From: Paraspadella gotoi
Taxonomy: Eukaryota > Chaetognatha
Length of the DNA: 64,000 nucleotides
NCBI GenBank assembly: GCA_051294375.1
Contig: CM119270.1
Coordinates: 1,880,811-1,944,810, forward strand
Direction of reading: 5' to 3'
This document shows, one piece after another, positions 25,691-35,682 of this stretch; within the stretch, counting starts at the first letter, position 1, and each line of letters begins with the position of its first letter. The notes below the pieces were generated by a model that saw only the letters and a program-made list of their open reading frames with translations, did not search any database and was not told where the DNA came from. The position numbers and the translations under genes are program-made.

Positions 25691-28600
25691 CGAGACGAGA
25701 TGGAAGAGAGAAGAGAGAGAGAGGAGAGAGAGAAGAGGGACGCAATCAAGTAAAATTAATTAAAATTAAATTACATTCGTGAAACCTCGATGTAAATTAT
25801 TCCTCAGACTTTGGGAAGTTCGTGACGCCGTCGGAATTTCCTCCGAGTAAAGAAGTGATTTGGGAAGTTTGAATTATCGACCGGAGAGACTTCACGAAGG
25901 TGAGGGAGGGGAAAGGGTTTGAAAAAGTGTTGGGAGGAAAAGGAGAAAATGAGGGAGGAAAGGGAGGAAAGTCAGGGGAGGAAAGGAGGAAAGTGAGGGG
26001 AAAGCAGGAAAGTCAGGTGAAAGGGAGGAAAAGTGAGGGGAGGAAAGGGTTGAAAAGTGAGGGAGGAAAGAAGGAAAAGTGAGGGGAGGAAGGAGGAAAA
26101 AGTGGGGGAGAAAAGTGAGGAAAAGTGAGGGGAGGAAAGGGAGAAAGTGAGGCGGAGGAAAGGAGGAAATGTGTTGGGAGGAAAGGGAGGAAAGTGAAGG
26201 GGAGGAAAGGGAGATAAGAAAGGGGAAAAAAAATAATTACTGACGGAATAAAAGAAGAGAAAAGAAAGAGTAAAGAAAAGAGAAAAAAATAACTTCTGAC
26301 TTATCCTCTTCTTTTTCCCGCCAAAAGACTAATCGTGATGCGACTTAAACCGACGTGCGAAATCCGGACAACCGGAGGAACTCGCCCGTCCAGATGGAAC
26401 TTGCGTTGAACGAAGGAAAGATTCGGCGTATTTCTCTTTCAAAAGGATTGGACGATCCACGAGGGTTCTGCAGAATTTGGTGAGCCACTCTTTGTCGAGG
26501 AGTGCCCCCGTTTTTGTTAATTAGTCTTCAGAAGTTAAACTTAATTTTATATTAATTTTAATGTTTAACCTAAATTGTATTTTTATAGGACCAATCTCTA
26601 ACCCTAATCTTATTTCTTAATTTCTAACTCCAAACCACTTAACCTAAACCCTAGTCCTTTAACCAGTAATCCCTAACCAAGTTCCTGACTTAATCCAGTT
26701 AACCTTAAGTTTTTGAACCTTAACCTCTCACTTAGATCTCTAACTATGAGAATTGACCTAATTCTGATATTTGGGTGTTCAGAAAATAAGGCCATGTCGT
26801 TGTGGGCGGTTGTATTGTAATTGTGGTTATTTAGGGTCGGATTGTCTTATGTGGTTGTTGTTGTTGTCGTTTGTGGTTGTTGTCATGTGGTCGGTGTTGT
26901 TGTCGTTGTGGTGTTGTGTTTGTCTCTCAATTTGAGTTGTTATTTATGTATTTAACTTTTACTGACTGCCAGACTTTCTTAGTTAGAAACACAGAATTTT
27001 TTTTTACAATTAGACGTAGCCATTACATCAACTCAACACAAACTTTGTGACAACTCGTTCAAAGCGTGACCACTTATTTCTGACGAATATACTTGTCTAT
27101 GATGAAACGACCCATTTTACGACAAAATATCCTGACATTTGAGACATGTCACAAATTTTAATTCATCAGGCGACTAAATCCGATTCGGGAGAAAATTGAA
27201 GAAAGACTCACAAACAGGCATTGCCTAAGACGGCGGTGTGCTGACACGACTTGCCATCATCAAGGAGGACCAAAGCGTAGAGTTAGTGAGGGGACAAGGA
27301 TAGAAAAAGGGGGACAAAGACATAGAAATAGTGGGACAAAGGACAGAGAGTATAAGAGGGACAAAGGATAGGGGAGATCAAGGATAGAAGTATTGATGAG
27401 AGATTTAAGGGGACAGATATAAAAAATTACATGGAACCAAAGGATAGAGTAGGGGGACAAGGAATTAGAGAAATACGTGGGACAAAGACAAAATTCGGAA
27501 CAAAAGTATATAGGTTAGAGGTTAGGAAGATAAATGATAGGAGTTAGTCGTTTTATGGGTTGTGCTCAACGTTATTTTATGGTGAGTTATCATAAAAACA
27601 ATTCTTTTTACATATTTAAAAAGAAATGGTCTGCTATTTTTGTTTTTCTTCCGCCAGATCAAATTTCGCAACAACATCAACAAGCGCCGCCAATCCGAGT
27701 CGCTTCTGATTCCTTTTCACGCGGAATTTGAGATCGAGAAGTTTTTTCAAAAATCTCAGAAGTAGAAAATCTTCAGGGTGAGTTTAAATATTCCCGGCTA
27801 AGTAATTCATACCAGAATTTCAGTTGTATTTGTTCCGGAGCTGGCTCATCATGGTCACATATTGTATTATACCGGACAAAGTTCGTTTTATTTCTTAGTA
27901 TATTTCTTTATAGCAGAAAAAAGTTAGCATAGATTCATGGGTAAGTTTTCATGGTTTCTCGTAGGTTAACTTTCTTTTTTAATGGTTAAATTTCATTTAT
28001 CAGAATTGTAATTTATTCTAGGGTAGTTCATTTATTACCCATTAGGTAATTTCATTCATTTTTAATTGAAATGAAACAGTTTATAATTTTATCATTTCTT
28101 CCCATTGTCGAACATGATCCCCACTGAAATGACATTATATAGATCCTTTCTTTTGTTTGCCTCCTGCGCAGGCAATTACAAATCACGGTTTCAGGGATTC
28201 GTTCGTTGGCATGAAAGACCAAGAAGAAATCTCTTCGGGGAGGATCTCAATTCAGTTGAGAGGTTGATGGAAGAACGGACAGACAGACGGACGCCCACGA
28301 AAGACAAGGAAAGGCAGAGAGACAACACAGAGATATATGTAGACTTAAAGGCAGATACCGTCGGACAGAAAAGAGAATAGAAACAACTGACAGACGACGT
28401 ACGACAACCAGAGTGACAGGCATACCAACAGACACGGACGGAAGACAAAGAAATAGAAGACAACAGAGTGACAGGCATACCAAAACAGACAGAAAGGACG
28501 ATAGGCCAGACACGGAAGACAACCAGAGTGACAGACATACAGACAGACAGACTCGGAAGACAAACGGACAAAGAAAAAGGTGCGACATTAATACTTACCC

Positions 28601-29452
28601 CTCTTCCTCGAGCGGCAAACAAACGGACAGATATTACAGACAGACTGATAGAAAGACATTGGTTCCCGCTCATGAAACTATCTTTCTTCTTTTCAGCGAC
28701 GCGGTGGATGGAGTTGGCGGCGGAATTCGCAGAATCCGGGGGATCTCCGAGCGAGCTTCGTCCAATCATAGCCTCGGTTCCGCCTCGTCCAATTCAGAGC
28801 TTAGTGACGTCATGGAATTCGTCTGCTTCGCCGAATTTCTCCAGTTTACCAAAGGTTTGGGGGGGATAATTATTGGGATGGGATGAGATGAGAAGTTGGA
28901 ACGGGGAAGAAATACTAAAAATAAATAAGTAATATAAAAGTAAAAGATCTAAAAATTGAAAAGAATGAATTATAATGTAAAGATACAAAAAACATGTTGG
29001 TTTAAATAGGTGAAGGACCTATTGTTTATAAATTGTTCAATTGATTTTAAGTCCGCGTTCTCAAATTCCAATGATTATAAACAAAATTTTAAATTGTATT
29101 TTCTAATATTAATAGTGGGAATACTTACCATTTTAAAAAAATAACGATTTTACTCTTCCAGCCCGAGCCTTTTACAACTCAAACGTGGACAGACTCCAGA
29201 TGAAGTTAACCTCAGTCGATTCATTGTTTATGGATGAATTGTTCCCTTTAAACGTAAGTGTCTTATTTTTGTGGTTCCATTACAAATGTGGTAAACAACG
29301 CATTTTGATCTTGTAGCTATTTTTTTTGTGTTTTTAAGAGAGGGAGAGGTCATTTTGTCTAGGTTTTTAATTTAAATATGAAAGGTTTAGTTTATATTTA
29401 TAGTGAAGAAATGCGAAAAGAATTTTATAAATTTAACTTTTATTTACAATTT

Positions 29453-29490
<38 letters not shown>

Positions 29491-29737
29491 GGATTGATTG
29501 ATTGATTGATGAAAGCAGAAATCTTTAAATTATTTTGCTCCAAAAAAAAATAAATTTAATAAATTAGCCTCTTCAGTTTTACTAATAGAAACTTTTCATC
29601 ATCGCAGAAAAACTTCAAAACCTACTGGGATATTCTCGCCAGGACTTTGGGTCTGAGCGAAGGAAAGATTTCAGAAATTTATGCTCAGGTGAAAAAAACA
29701 ACATTTTTTATCCGTATCTTTTTATTGAAGGAAAACA

Positions 29738-29790
<53 letters not shown>

Positions 29791-30329
29791 GATTCATGAT
29801 ATCCGCTTTTTGTTATTTTTTCCTACGTCCAAGGACAAAACGATCATTTATCGCCGTCATTGAAAACTCGAATTTTTGAAAGCGAACACAATGTTGTTCT
29901 CGCTCTGTCTGTCGGTGGGAGCTTAAAAAAAAATTGGAGAGTTGTCGTATTGTTTGCGAAGATTTTATCCATCAAAAGCATTTAGCGAATCGTTTGAAAA
30001 TGAAGGGAATATTTAGCAAAGAAAATAATTAACAAGATTGCATGGTGCTGATTTAAACATTGATTTAGTATGTAAACATTTGGTAATCATCTCCTTTTTA
30101 CTTTTCCCCATTGGATTATCAAACTTACTTGGTTTAAAAAAAAATGCTGTTCAGTGCTTGTTATAAACAAATATTTCAATTCAACTTCGACAGTATGAAA
30201 TACAATGAATTTCTTGATTAATTTTATTAATGTTGTTTATGTCGTTGCAGTGGATAGCGAGCGGAGGAGACGATCAAGAAGCAATTCAACTCGTCGTTCT
30301 CAACTGGTTGAAGAGAACGAGCAAAAGTC
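17014..30329 (+). CDS. Gene A1: death-domain protein, 5' and middle part, broken at gap
   Basis: Multi-exon gene whose 3' half matches gene A2 (54489-47495, minus strand) exon for exon. Exons read by eye: 20073-20185, 22792-22917, 23511-23621, 23740-23851, 24309-24473, 25603-25643, 25808-25899, 26328-26479, 27170-27282, 27658-27777, 28172-28255, 28697-28854, 29162-29253, 29608-29688 and 30251-30329; candidate exons lie further upstream. The exons from 25603 on encode the UPA-like region, Ser-rich linker and death domain 1. The gap at 30330 cuts the last exon, so death domain 2 is missing. Several exons have lengths that differ from A2 by 1-9 bases and break the frame (for example 28172-28255 and 27658-27777), so A1 is either a pseudogene or a poorly sequenced allele. 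The 29608-29688 exon is intact. Boundaries upstream of 24473 are less sure because no second copy is available. Confidence 0.55.
17513..18019 (+). CDS. Candidate exon, charged and disordered (gene A1 region)
   Basis: Acceptor ACTCCACAG at 17504-17512 and a possible donor at 18020. Two frames read like disordered protein: one with TPTLRAPKRSAAQPPRRRL-type sequence followed by an Asp/Glu run, another ending in RSETDHLSSTETTVDDLAQQ followed by YVDSPSS. One stop near 17550 and a frame change near 17830 must be crossed, which fits indel errors seen elsewhere in this part. The purine-rich GGAGGA tract at 17815-17940 may be a microsatellite inside the exon. No domain is recognised. Confidence 0.35.
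18358..18525 (+). CDS. Candidate exon (gene A1), one frame break
   Basis: After the acceptor CCACCAG the frame reads PLDFPPDDVLQVSLTLKVPA, then needs a one-base shift near 18430 to read GTLTEADLRLRGVEVPDIRW. Both pieces look like folded protein rather than chance. The donor is uncertain. No family assigned. Confidence 0.35.
18725..20055. repeat. Minisatellite, unit about 41 bp, some 30 copies
   Basis: Unit built from AGCCCGAGCCATGTCAACTC followed by an ATCCTTCCCCATGTCCC-type half. Copies differ by one- and two-base indels, so all frames are interrupted at some point; the long frames here (up to 341 codons) are repeats read through. It fills most of the intron before the exon at 20073. Confidence 0.85.
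20073..20185 (+). CDS. Gene A1 exon (KTIVKIACRLHRVKL)
   Basis: Acceptor CCAACAG and donor CAG/GTGAGA bound a frame with no stop (KTIVKIACRLHRVKLTGNW, then LRSRLLIQPEKQ). It ends in phase 0, which fits the next exon (TTFGETSLPVHLTTVVW) in phase 0. Alternating hydrophobic residues suggest beta strands. It follows the 41-bp minisatellite directly. Confidence 0.5.
22792..22917 (+). CDS. Gene A1 exon (VHLTTVVWHDQQIQSW)
   Basis: Acceptor TTCTTCTTCAG. The frame runs through VHLTTVVWHDQQIQSWAFDF. The natural donor position (AATTCAG near 22889) has AT instead of GT; the next CAG/GT is at 22917, inside the first unit of the minisatellite that fills the intron. Either the donor was lost or a base is wrong. 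Confidence 0.45.
22885..23225. repeat. Minisatellite, unit about 30-36 bp, intronic
   Basis: Units contain TTCAGGTCAGATGGGTTGAT, and the first overlaps the end of the preceding exon. This suggests the array grew from the exon-intron border itself. Confidence 0.7.
23511..23621 (+). CDS. Gene A1 exon (VRSSVTKFRLIHHRPK)
   Basis: CTCTCAG acceptor and CATCAG/GTCATT donor. Read with two bases completing the previous codon, the frame is open: VRSSVTKFRLIHHRPKS, then SQGMLDFELTSPS. The hydrophobic pattern is consistent with beta strands. The next likely exon is 23740-23851 (TTTTCAG acceptor, GTGAGA donor), which has a stop in each frame and must carry an indel. Confidence 0.45.
23885..24125. repeat. 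G-rich purine tract (GGGGAGA/GGAGGA)
   Basis: 240 bp of nearly pure purine on the + strand with mirror-symmetric parts. It can form triplex or G-quadruplex structures. The Gly/Glu/Arg or Pro/Ser/Leu frames are by-products. Confidence 0.75.
24309..24473 (+). CDS. Gene A1 exon, Ala/Gly/Pro/Lys-rich linker
   Basis: CTCAG acceptor and TCTCG/GTGAGA donor. One frame is open throughout and reads GAETKKTGGPQPSAAGEAT, then NSDDESVNAGAKQRNN. It is CpG-rich and low in hydrophobic residues, so probably a disordered linker before the UPA-like region. Confidence 0.45.
24474..25602 (+). other. Large intron of gene A1
   Basis: AT-rich and without exons that could be seen. Positions about 25186-25570 match 63115-63493 in reverse complement. 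The 8.6-kb inverted-repeat block of the A2 locus would sit at about 25570-25600 here; it is absent from A1. Confidence 0.55.
25650..26225. repeat. Intronic GA tract and GGGAGGAAAGTGA minisatellite (A1)
   Basis: (GA)n at 25660-25740, then from about 25905 units of about 20-24 bp (GAGGGGAGGAAAGGAGGAAA type). The same array lies in the same intron of A2 at 53300-54182 but is more than twice as long. Confidence 0.75.
26800..26930. repeat. GTTGTTGTCGTTGTGG tract, intronic (A1)
   Basis: Interrupted TTG/TGG repeat; its counterpart in A2 is at 52755-52830. Shortly before it the intron holds CTAACCCTAA-like telomere-type variants that also occur in A2 (52835-52940). Confidence 0.6.
27265..27530. repeat. 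GGGGACAAAGGATAGAG minisatellite, intronic (A1)
   Basis: Units of about 17-30 bp that begin at the 3' end of the exon 27170-27282. The A2 counterpart is at 52070-52330, where the donor GAG/GTTAGT is intact. Confidence 0.65.
28265..28640. repeat. GACAGACAGACGGACA-type tract, intronic (A1)
   Basis: Interrupted GACA/GACG repeat with a CCAGAGTGACAGGCATACCA unit that recurs several times; A2 counterpart 50970-51390. Arg/Thr/Asp frames here are by-products. Confidence 0.7.
29457..29513. repeat. (GATT)n microsatellite
   Basis: About 14 GATT units with one change, in the intron before death domain 1 exon 29608; A2 has only about four diverged units at 50112-50140. Confidence 0.85.
29608..29688 (+). 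CDS. Gene A1 exon: death domain 1, helices 1-3
   Basis: 27 codons, phase 0 at both ends. It reads KNFKTYWDILARTLGLSEGK, then ISEIYAQ. The pattern W-x-x-L-A-R-x-L-G-L-(S/T)-E-x-x-I-x-x-I is the core of a death domain. In A2 one A is missing from the GGAAAGA run, so this copy gives the better reading. The next exon (30251-30329, WIASGGDDQEAIQLVVLN) adds helices 4-5 and runs into the gap. Confidence 0.75.
29738..29789. repeat. (CT)n microsatellite
   Basis: About 25 CT units in the intron between the two death domain 1 exons; in A2 the same place has a longer (GA)n on the + strand (49776-49865). Confidence 0.9.
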
Positions 30330-30429
30330 NNNNNNNNNNNNNNNNNNNNNNNNNNNNNNNNNNNNNNNNNNNNNNNNNNNNNNNNNNNNNNNNNNNNNNN
30401 NNNNNNNNNNNNNNNNNNNNNNNNNNNNN
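30330..30429. other. Assembly gap (100 N)
   Basis: Exactly 100 N. It falls inside an exon of A1, and what follows (30430 on) is unrelated to the gene, so the join is doubtful. Confidence 0.99.
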
Positions 30430-30990
30430 CTTTTCTTTTCTTCTTAAAATGCTAAAATCGCAAGATTGTATTAATTAATTATAATAACCTGATCAAGGTT
30501 AATTATCAATTAGTCAATTATTTATATCAATAATTAATTAATCTGTCAATTAATACAATCCAAAATAAACATTTTGGCGGATCAATATTAATTAATTAAT
30601 TCTGCCTAATTAATTAAATAATTAACTTGAATAAATTAAAATTATAATTAATTAAAGAATTAAATTAATTACCGATAATGATCGTGGGCAGATCCGACCA
30701 TTGTTTTCTCTTAAACACTGTTCCATTTTATTTGACCCACTTATCATCGAAATTATTGAAAAAATCGGATTTTTTATGCGGCTATCTTTATCGTTTTCTT
30801 AAAAAATAATTTTTACAAAAAAATTTTTTCATTGCCCTATGCATTGATATAATATTTAAATGCTTTAATGTTATACTGTGCTTCACTAGTAAAAATGTGA
30901 TAGTAAATATTGATTAAGTATATAAATGCAAAAAAATCAAATATATAATACAGAACTCTTAATGATAAAAAGTGAGCAATTTTGGCCCGC
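30430..30990. other. TTAATTAA-rich DNA with a repeat end
   Basis: ATTAATTAATT-rich stretch followed at about 30680 by the GTGGGCAGATCCGAC motif that ends pearl-like elements. No gene seen. Confidence 0.5.
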
Positions 30991-30999
30991 CTTGTGGAT

Positions 31000-31735
31000 A
31001 AGGCGCTAAGTGGCTTGAGGATGACTATCCGTAACTTCCTATAACCCCCTTTAGTAGCCATGTGGAACGGGCTCCTGGCTTGGAAGCCAGGCTTGAAGGA
31101 GTTGCCACGCCCCCAAGGCGCGCTTACGAGACGTGCCTCACGCTTCCCACAGGGTTACGGTACCGGGTCTGGCTATGAACCCGAGGTACCTAGGGTCATG
31201 AGCTGATGGCTTTACTCAATGAGCCACCGGGTCAGAAGACTGAAGAGCTGTCATGCTTATAGGCGGGCATGAAACCTAGGACAATGCCCGACTACATGCC
31301 CCCAGATTGTAACCCACCCTGCACTGCTTCCAGTGCGAGGAGGCAGCAAATCTTCAGCATATGTCCATGGGCCTGCAATCAGAAGTTGGAATACGCTCGA
31401 CAGGATGTGGCTCACCAGTGTTGATAAAAGTGCGCTAATGTGGGCTGAAGGATGACTATCCGTTAACTTTATTCATAACCCCCTTTAGTAGCCATGGAAC
31501 GGGTCTCTGGGCTTGGAACCAGGATTGAAGGCGTTGCCACGCCCCAAGGCGGCTTACGGCGGTCCTCACGCTTCCACAGGGGTAAGGTTACCGGGTTGGG
31601 ACTGGAACCCTGAATGGTACCTAGTGGTCATGAGCTTGATGGCTTTACTCAATGAGCCACCGCGCGTCAGCGGACTGAAGGTGTACATGCTTATAGGCGG
31701 GGGTTGAACCTAGGAATGCCCGACTACACGCCTTA
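31000..31735 (-). mobile_element. Two tandem tRNA-derived SINE copies
   Basis: Units at about 31010-31290 and 31440-31735 share most of their sequence. On the minus strand GGTGGCTCATTGAGTAAAGCC (A-box region) is followed at about 35-40 bp by GGGTTC(C/A)(A)GTCCC-like B box. GC-rich against AT-rich flanks. A third, shorter relative lies at 35790-35905. Confidence 0.55.
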
Positions 31736-32480
31736 GTGAGAGTTAATCCTTTTGATCAAAAAGAAGTAAAAAAACAATTGGAGGACACACCTCTTTTGGA
31801 CAGTATTTGTATGCCATTTAATAATATTACGCTCTGTTAAAAAAAACAATTCTTATTCCAGTGCTAGCCGAGGGGAGGTCAAAAATATATATAAAACCTA
31901 ATTACTACCAAAAAAAAATATATTTGAAAATTGAAATTAATTGACTTTTTTCAAAACCGCGACATTTTTTTTTCCATCATGGTATCTATCCAATTTCATT
32001 TATAATACTTTATCGCTTAGAGAGGTGTCAAAGTAAACCTTTTCATATCGCCTTTTATATTTTGTCCATCAAATTGTTTGGAACACAAATACTAAAACTT
32101 TTTCCTTAAAATTACAATTTTATTTTGTAAATACTTGAATTTTTTGTCAAATTAAAAAAATGATATTGCGTTATAAAATATGATAAAGTTTTTATCGAAA
32201 ATATAGTTTGTATATTATTATATTTTTTTAAAAACTTAATTGAGAAAAGATAATACATTTTTAACAGTAGTTGACTAATAAATAATAAATTAAGTAAAAC
32301 AATAATGTGGAAGGGAATAAAGCATTTGTTTTTAAATTAAATTTTTCTAATTTAAATCTATGCGGGGTGTACCTAGGACGAATTATTAAAGAGATAAGTT
32401 TGTTTAATGTAATTTGCACGTGAAATTGAACATTTTTTTAAATTAAAACTTAACAAAAACACAAAATTTAACAAATAATT
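31736..32480. other. AT-rich DNA, nothing recognised
   Basis: No gene or repeat family was recognised. Confidence 0.4.
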
Positions 32481-32484
32481 TTAA

Positions 32485-33043
32485 TATAAACTTTATCGTA
32501 AATCACTGTCTCAAAAAGATGATTTTCTGGATGTCTTCAATTACTTCGATTATGTTACAATGTCCAACGCCCAATTAGCGGAACAGTATATACAACATTT
32601 TTTGGACGGAAACCAAACCGAGTGCAAAAATTGGTTAGTTTTAACTCTATTCAACTTTAAAGCAATTTGTTCTGACTACGATGTATTAGAAAATCTGCTA
32701 TTTCTGCTAATCGTCTAATCAGCCGACCGTCTTCTTATAAACCAAGGAAGATTTTTTTTCAATGGAGATTTTCGCTTCAAATCTGACTACCAAACATTTG
32801 TAAACGCCCTCTGGGAACAAACTCAGGGTTAAAAAATTAAATGTAAAAACACTTGATTCCAATCCTGTTGCATTTGAAGGGCTTTCGAATTTTTTTTTCT
32901 CTTTGTCAAATAACCATTATTTTGACATCAAAACCATCAGATTCAAATGGACGGGTCCACTCTGGGAAAACAATTTTGATGAGATATTTTTATATAAAAT
33001 AAAAGGATTTTCTCAACTTAGAATACAATTTAAACGCATTTAA
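32485..33043 (+). pseudogene. Intronless coding relic, one stop and one frameshift
   Basis: From 32485 the frame reads protein-like sequence (FDYVTMSNAQLAEQYIQHFL, then LDGNQTECKNWLV and YDVLENLLFLLIV), crosses a TAA at 32716-32718 and goes on (DYQTFVNALWEQTQG) to TAA at 32830. In the next frame it resumes at once at 32828 (VKKLNVKTLDSNPVAFEGLS, then IKTIRFKWTGPLWENNFDE) and ends at TAA 33041-33043. Composition (Trp, Cys, Asp, charged helices) is unlike the poly-Lys/Ile/Phe noise around it. Without introns it may be a retrocopy, a single-exon gene or part of a transposon. Family not recognised. Two sequencing errors could also explain the lesions. Confidence 0.45.
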
Positions 33044-33609
33044 GGTAAGTTGTGATTTTACAATAAGCCCTACAAATTCAGGAATCCGATAGCCATATGT
33101 CTGAAGGGAGTCTCAAAATTGTTCTCTACATTTTATTTGGTTATTTTAATATGATTACATCATGCTAAAGTGAATTTAGTCCATTTTGGTGAGAATTGTA
33201 TTTAAAGAGTTAAAAGATCGGAATTCGAAGAGTTTTTACCCTGCGAGTCAGATTCGGGAAAAAAATCGGTTCAAGTGGCAAAATCTTCCAAAATAAGGGC
33301 GGATTTTTCCAGAGATTTTGGTTTAATATTTTCTATATTTATGGTCTGATTTTTTTGAAACTTAACAATTGTCAATATTGCCATCATTTTACATTGGCCG
33401 AGTATAAAAATATATTACAAAACCTCTGGCTTTTTTCATCAGAGTTTTTTTATTTTTTATTGTTTTTTATTTTTTATTAATGACCAGAGTTAGTTCCTAA
33501 TAATAGTCGTGTTTAAAGTCTTAGCGTTATTTGTTGAAAAAAGTTTTTTTTTCTAAGAGTAAGGTGATTATCTGTCCTCTTCTTTGTTTTTGTGAAAAAG
33601 AAAAAGAAG

Positions 33610-34050
33610 CATAATCAATTAGTGAAACAGGTTCCTTGTTTTTTTGCATTTAAACTCATTTCCACTCTAACGATTCCATCGAAAATTGATTTCCAGCTCA
33701 ATCACACACTTTCCTACGCAAATACAAAATTTCAAGTCAATCGCCCCATCCGCTCTTGAGTAATTGGTGTTCAAATAATGAAATTTATTTTTTTATTTTT
33801 TCCATTTAAACTCATTTCCACTCAGACGATTCCATCAAAACTCCATCCAATCACGAGCAATTGGTGTTTTTGCTATGGTGGGACGGACGGATGGACGGAC
33901 GGACATCATTTTTTTTGCATAATTTATCATAATTCGATGTTCTGACATGATATAAGTTAGTGCCCGACAATATTGAGGGGGCAGACCGACAAACCGACAA
34001 AATGAATTATAGAGTCGGGATCTGCTGATAAGCAGATCCGACTAAAAAAG
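33610..34050 (+). mobile_element. Pearl/HINE-like element
   Basis: Two full core units (from 33648 and 33805) and a GGACGGACGGATGGACGGAC tract near 33882. A hairpin at about 34015-34045 follows (AGTCGGGATCTGCT, loop GATA, AGCAGATCCGACT) with nearly perfect arms, then TAAAA. It is the best-preserved 3' end of this family in the window. Confidence 0.55.
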
Positions 34051-34635
34051 TGTACATTTATTTATGGCAATTAGACTAATCGAATTGTTTGCCTTAAAGA
34101 AATATATTTGTTTGTATATATTTTGAGCTTAACTTTAAACAAGACTGATCGCAATACCGCTCAAAAAAGCTAACAAAAGGCCAATTTTTAGCTTCCTGAA
34201 ATGCAAATAAATAACTTGATTGTCTTTCTGTCTCTCTCCGTTTTTCTCTCTCTCTATTTTTTCTTCAGATTCTTTAGTTTTTGTCAATTTTACTTATGCT
34301 GACGAAAAGCATAAAATTATCAACAAAAATATACATTATGTCTAAAAAATTATATTCTTCCATTATCTTTGTTTAACAATTTTAACTATAAAATAACTAT
34401 AATTATAATGATAAAAATCTTAAAAAATATCAGTGTATATTTAAGTGCAAAAAAAAATCGCGCCACTTATTTCAGACTTCAAAAACCACCCTATATACTT
34501 GAATTTAAAAAAAAAATAATAAAGAATTAAAGTTTAAAAGATGATAAATTTGATATGGATTTTTTTTCAAATCGAGCCATTCATTTGGGAGCAGTGACTT
34601 TTTAAAATGAAGCTTTTAGATAAAAGTTGATTTTT
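34051..34635. other. AT-rich DNA, nothing recognised
   Basis: Only a short CT-rich tract near 34230; no gene seen. Confidence 0.4.
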
Positions 34636-34808
34636 AAGTATACCGTCAGAATAAAAGCCTTCCCCTGGCAGGTGGCTAGGGGTTACACCGGGGGATCATA
34701 CCTAGAGATAGCTTCAAGAAATGGGCAAAAACCATATACCTAAGTATGCCCCTAAGGGGCAGCCCCTTCTATCGCCCCAAAGGGAAGGCTTTTTAGTGAT
34801 GGTATACC
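34636..34808. mobile_element. MITE-like element, about 170 bp
   Basis: Terminal inverted repeats of about 26 bp: AGTATACCGTCAGAATAAAA then GCCTTCCCC at the left, and GGGAAGGCTTTTTAGTGATG then GTATACCT at the right. The inside is GC-rich (CCCCTAAGGGGCAGCCCC) while both flanks are AT-rich. No clear target-site duplication. It could also be a structured RNA gene. Confidence 0.5.
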
Positions 34809-35471
34809 TCTTGGTTTTAAAACTCTCAAGTTTAAAAAAGCATATCTCCTAAACCACATGATTGATTGTAATAAAATTTGAACACCTTGATTCCTTTTTT
34901 AAAAAAAAAATGTTTTTCTTATATAATTTTTAAAAAAGATTTTAATAGAGCGTCTAGATTTTAAAAGTTATAAATTGACACGTTTTTTTTTGCACAGGAG
35001 TGTATAATCAATATTATATTTTAATTCTTATCCCTTAAATACAGCTAATTACTTTTTATAAGTATAGTAAAAAGTACTATATCTGAGGTCGGCCCGGGGA
35101 CCCACGGATCCGCTGATATGTTGCGACGCCTAAGACAGAGTCGTCGAGTTTTGTTGCTTGAAGACGCAGCGTCAAGTTTTTGAAGCATCGCGTTGCTATT
35201 TAAGATATATTATGATAATATATAATATAAGATATGAATAAATATATATGTATTATGTATTATATAATAACACTTGTTGATATCCTGACAATATTTTCCG
35301 TAATGCAACTCCTTTCCAGTTCCTAATCATCTAACTCTAATTACTATTCGAAAATCCTAACAAAACAAGTCCTCAAGCCTCACTAATTTCACAACTATCC
35401 TTTCATCAAATACTCAAACCAATTTCACAATTTCACATAACCATTCATTCATCGAGTTCATCCAATAATAC
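34809..35471. other. No gene seen
   Basis: AT-rich, with a GC-richer patch at 35080-35200 that was not identified. Confidence 0.4.
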
Positions 35472-35682
35472 CTGTTTTGCATCCGATCTTTAACGAAGTC
35501 TCGAGGATATCTTTCTGTAAGTAAGAACGGGAAAGTCTCTGGCTGCGGGTGATAAAATAAGACCAATCTCGTTTCTCCTCGAAGGAGTCGTCGATCGCAC
35601 GACGGGCTCGGCTGCGATGCTGCTCCGCAGTGGATCGACTGCGGCGCGGCTTCTGTCGCGGTTTTGGAGAAACTCGGATCAT
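35472..35682 (-). CDS. Gene C exon, basic then helical protein
   Basis: On the minus strand a CCTCTCAG acceptor is followed by an open frame of 70 codons that ends at AAAACAG/GTATTA. It reads MIRVSPKPRQKPRRSRSTAE, then RAIDDSFEEKRDWSYFI and KDILETSLKIGC. CpG-rich, unlike its flanks. It joins in phase 0 to the exon at 36691-36722, so the ATG need not be the start. The N-terminal half is Arg/Ser-rich. Not recognised. Confidence 0.5.

Noticed and set aside
28191-28769. Minus-strand frame of 192 codons rich in Ser/Leu/Val/Cys
   Set aside because: It is the complement of the GACAGACA tract and runs against two exons of gene A1 that have splice signals.
30970-31735. Possible tRNA genes on the minus strand
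   Set aside because: Only A- and B-box-like parts match; no complete cloverleaf, and the unit is repeated with a long tail, which fits a SINE.
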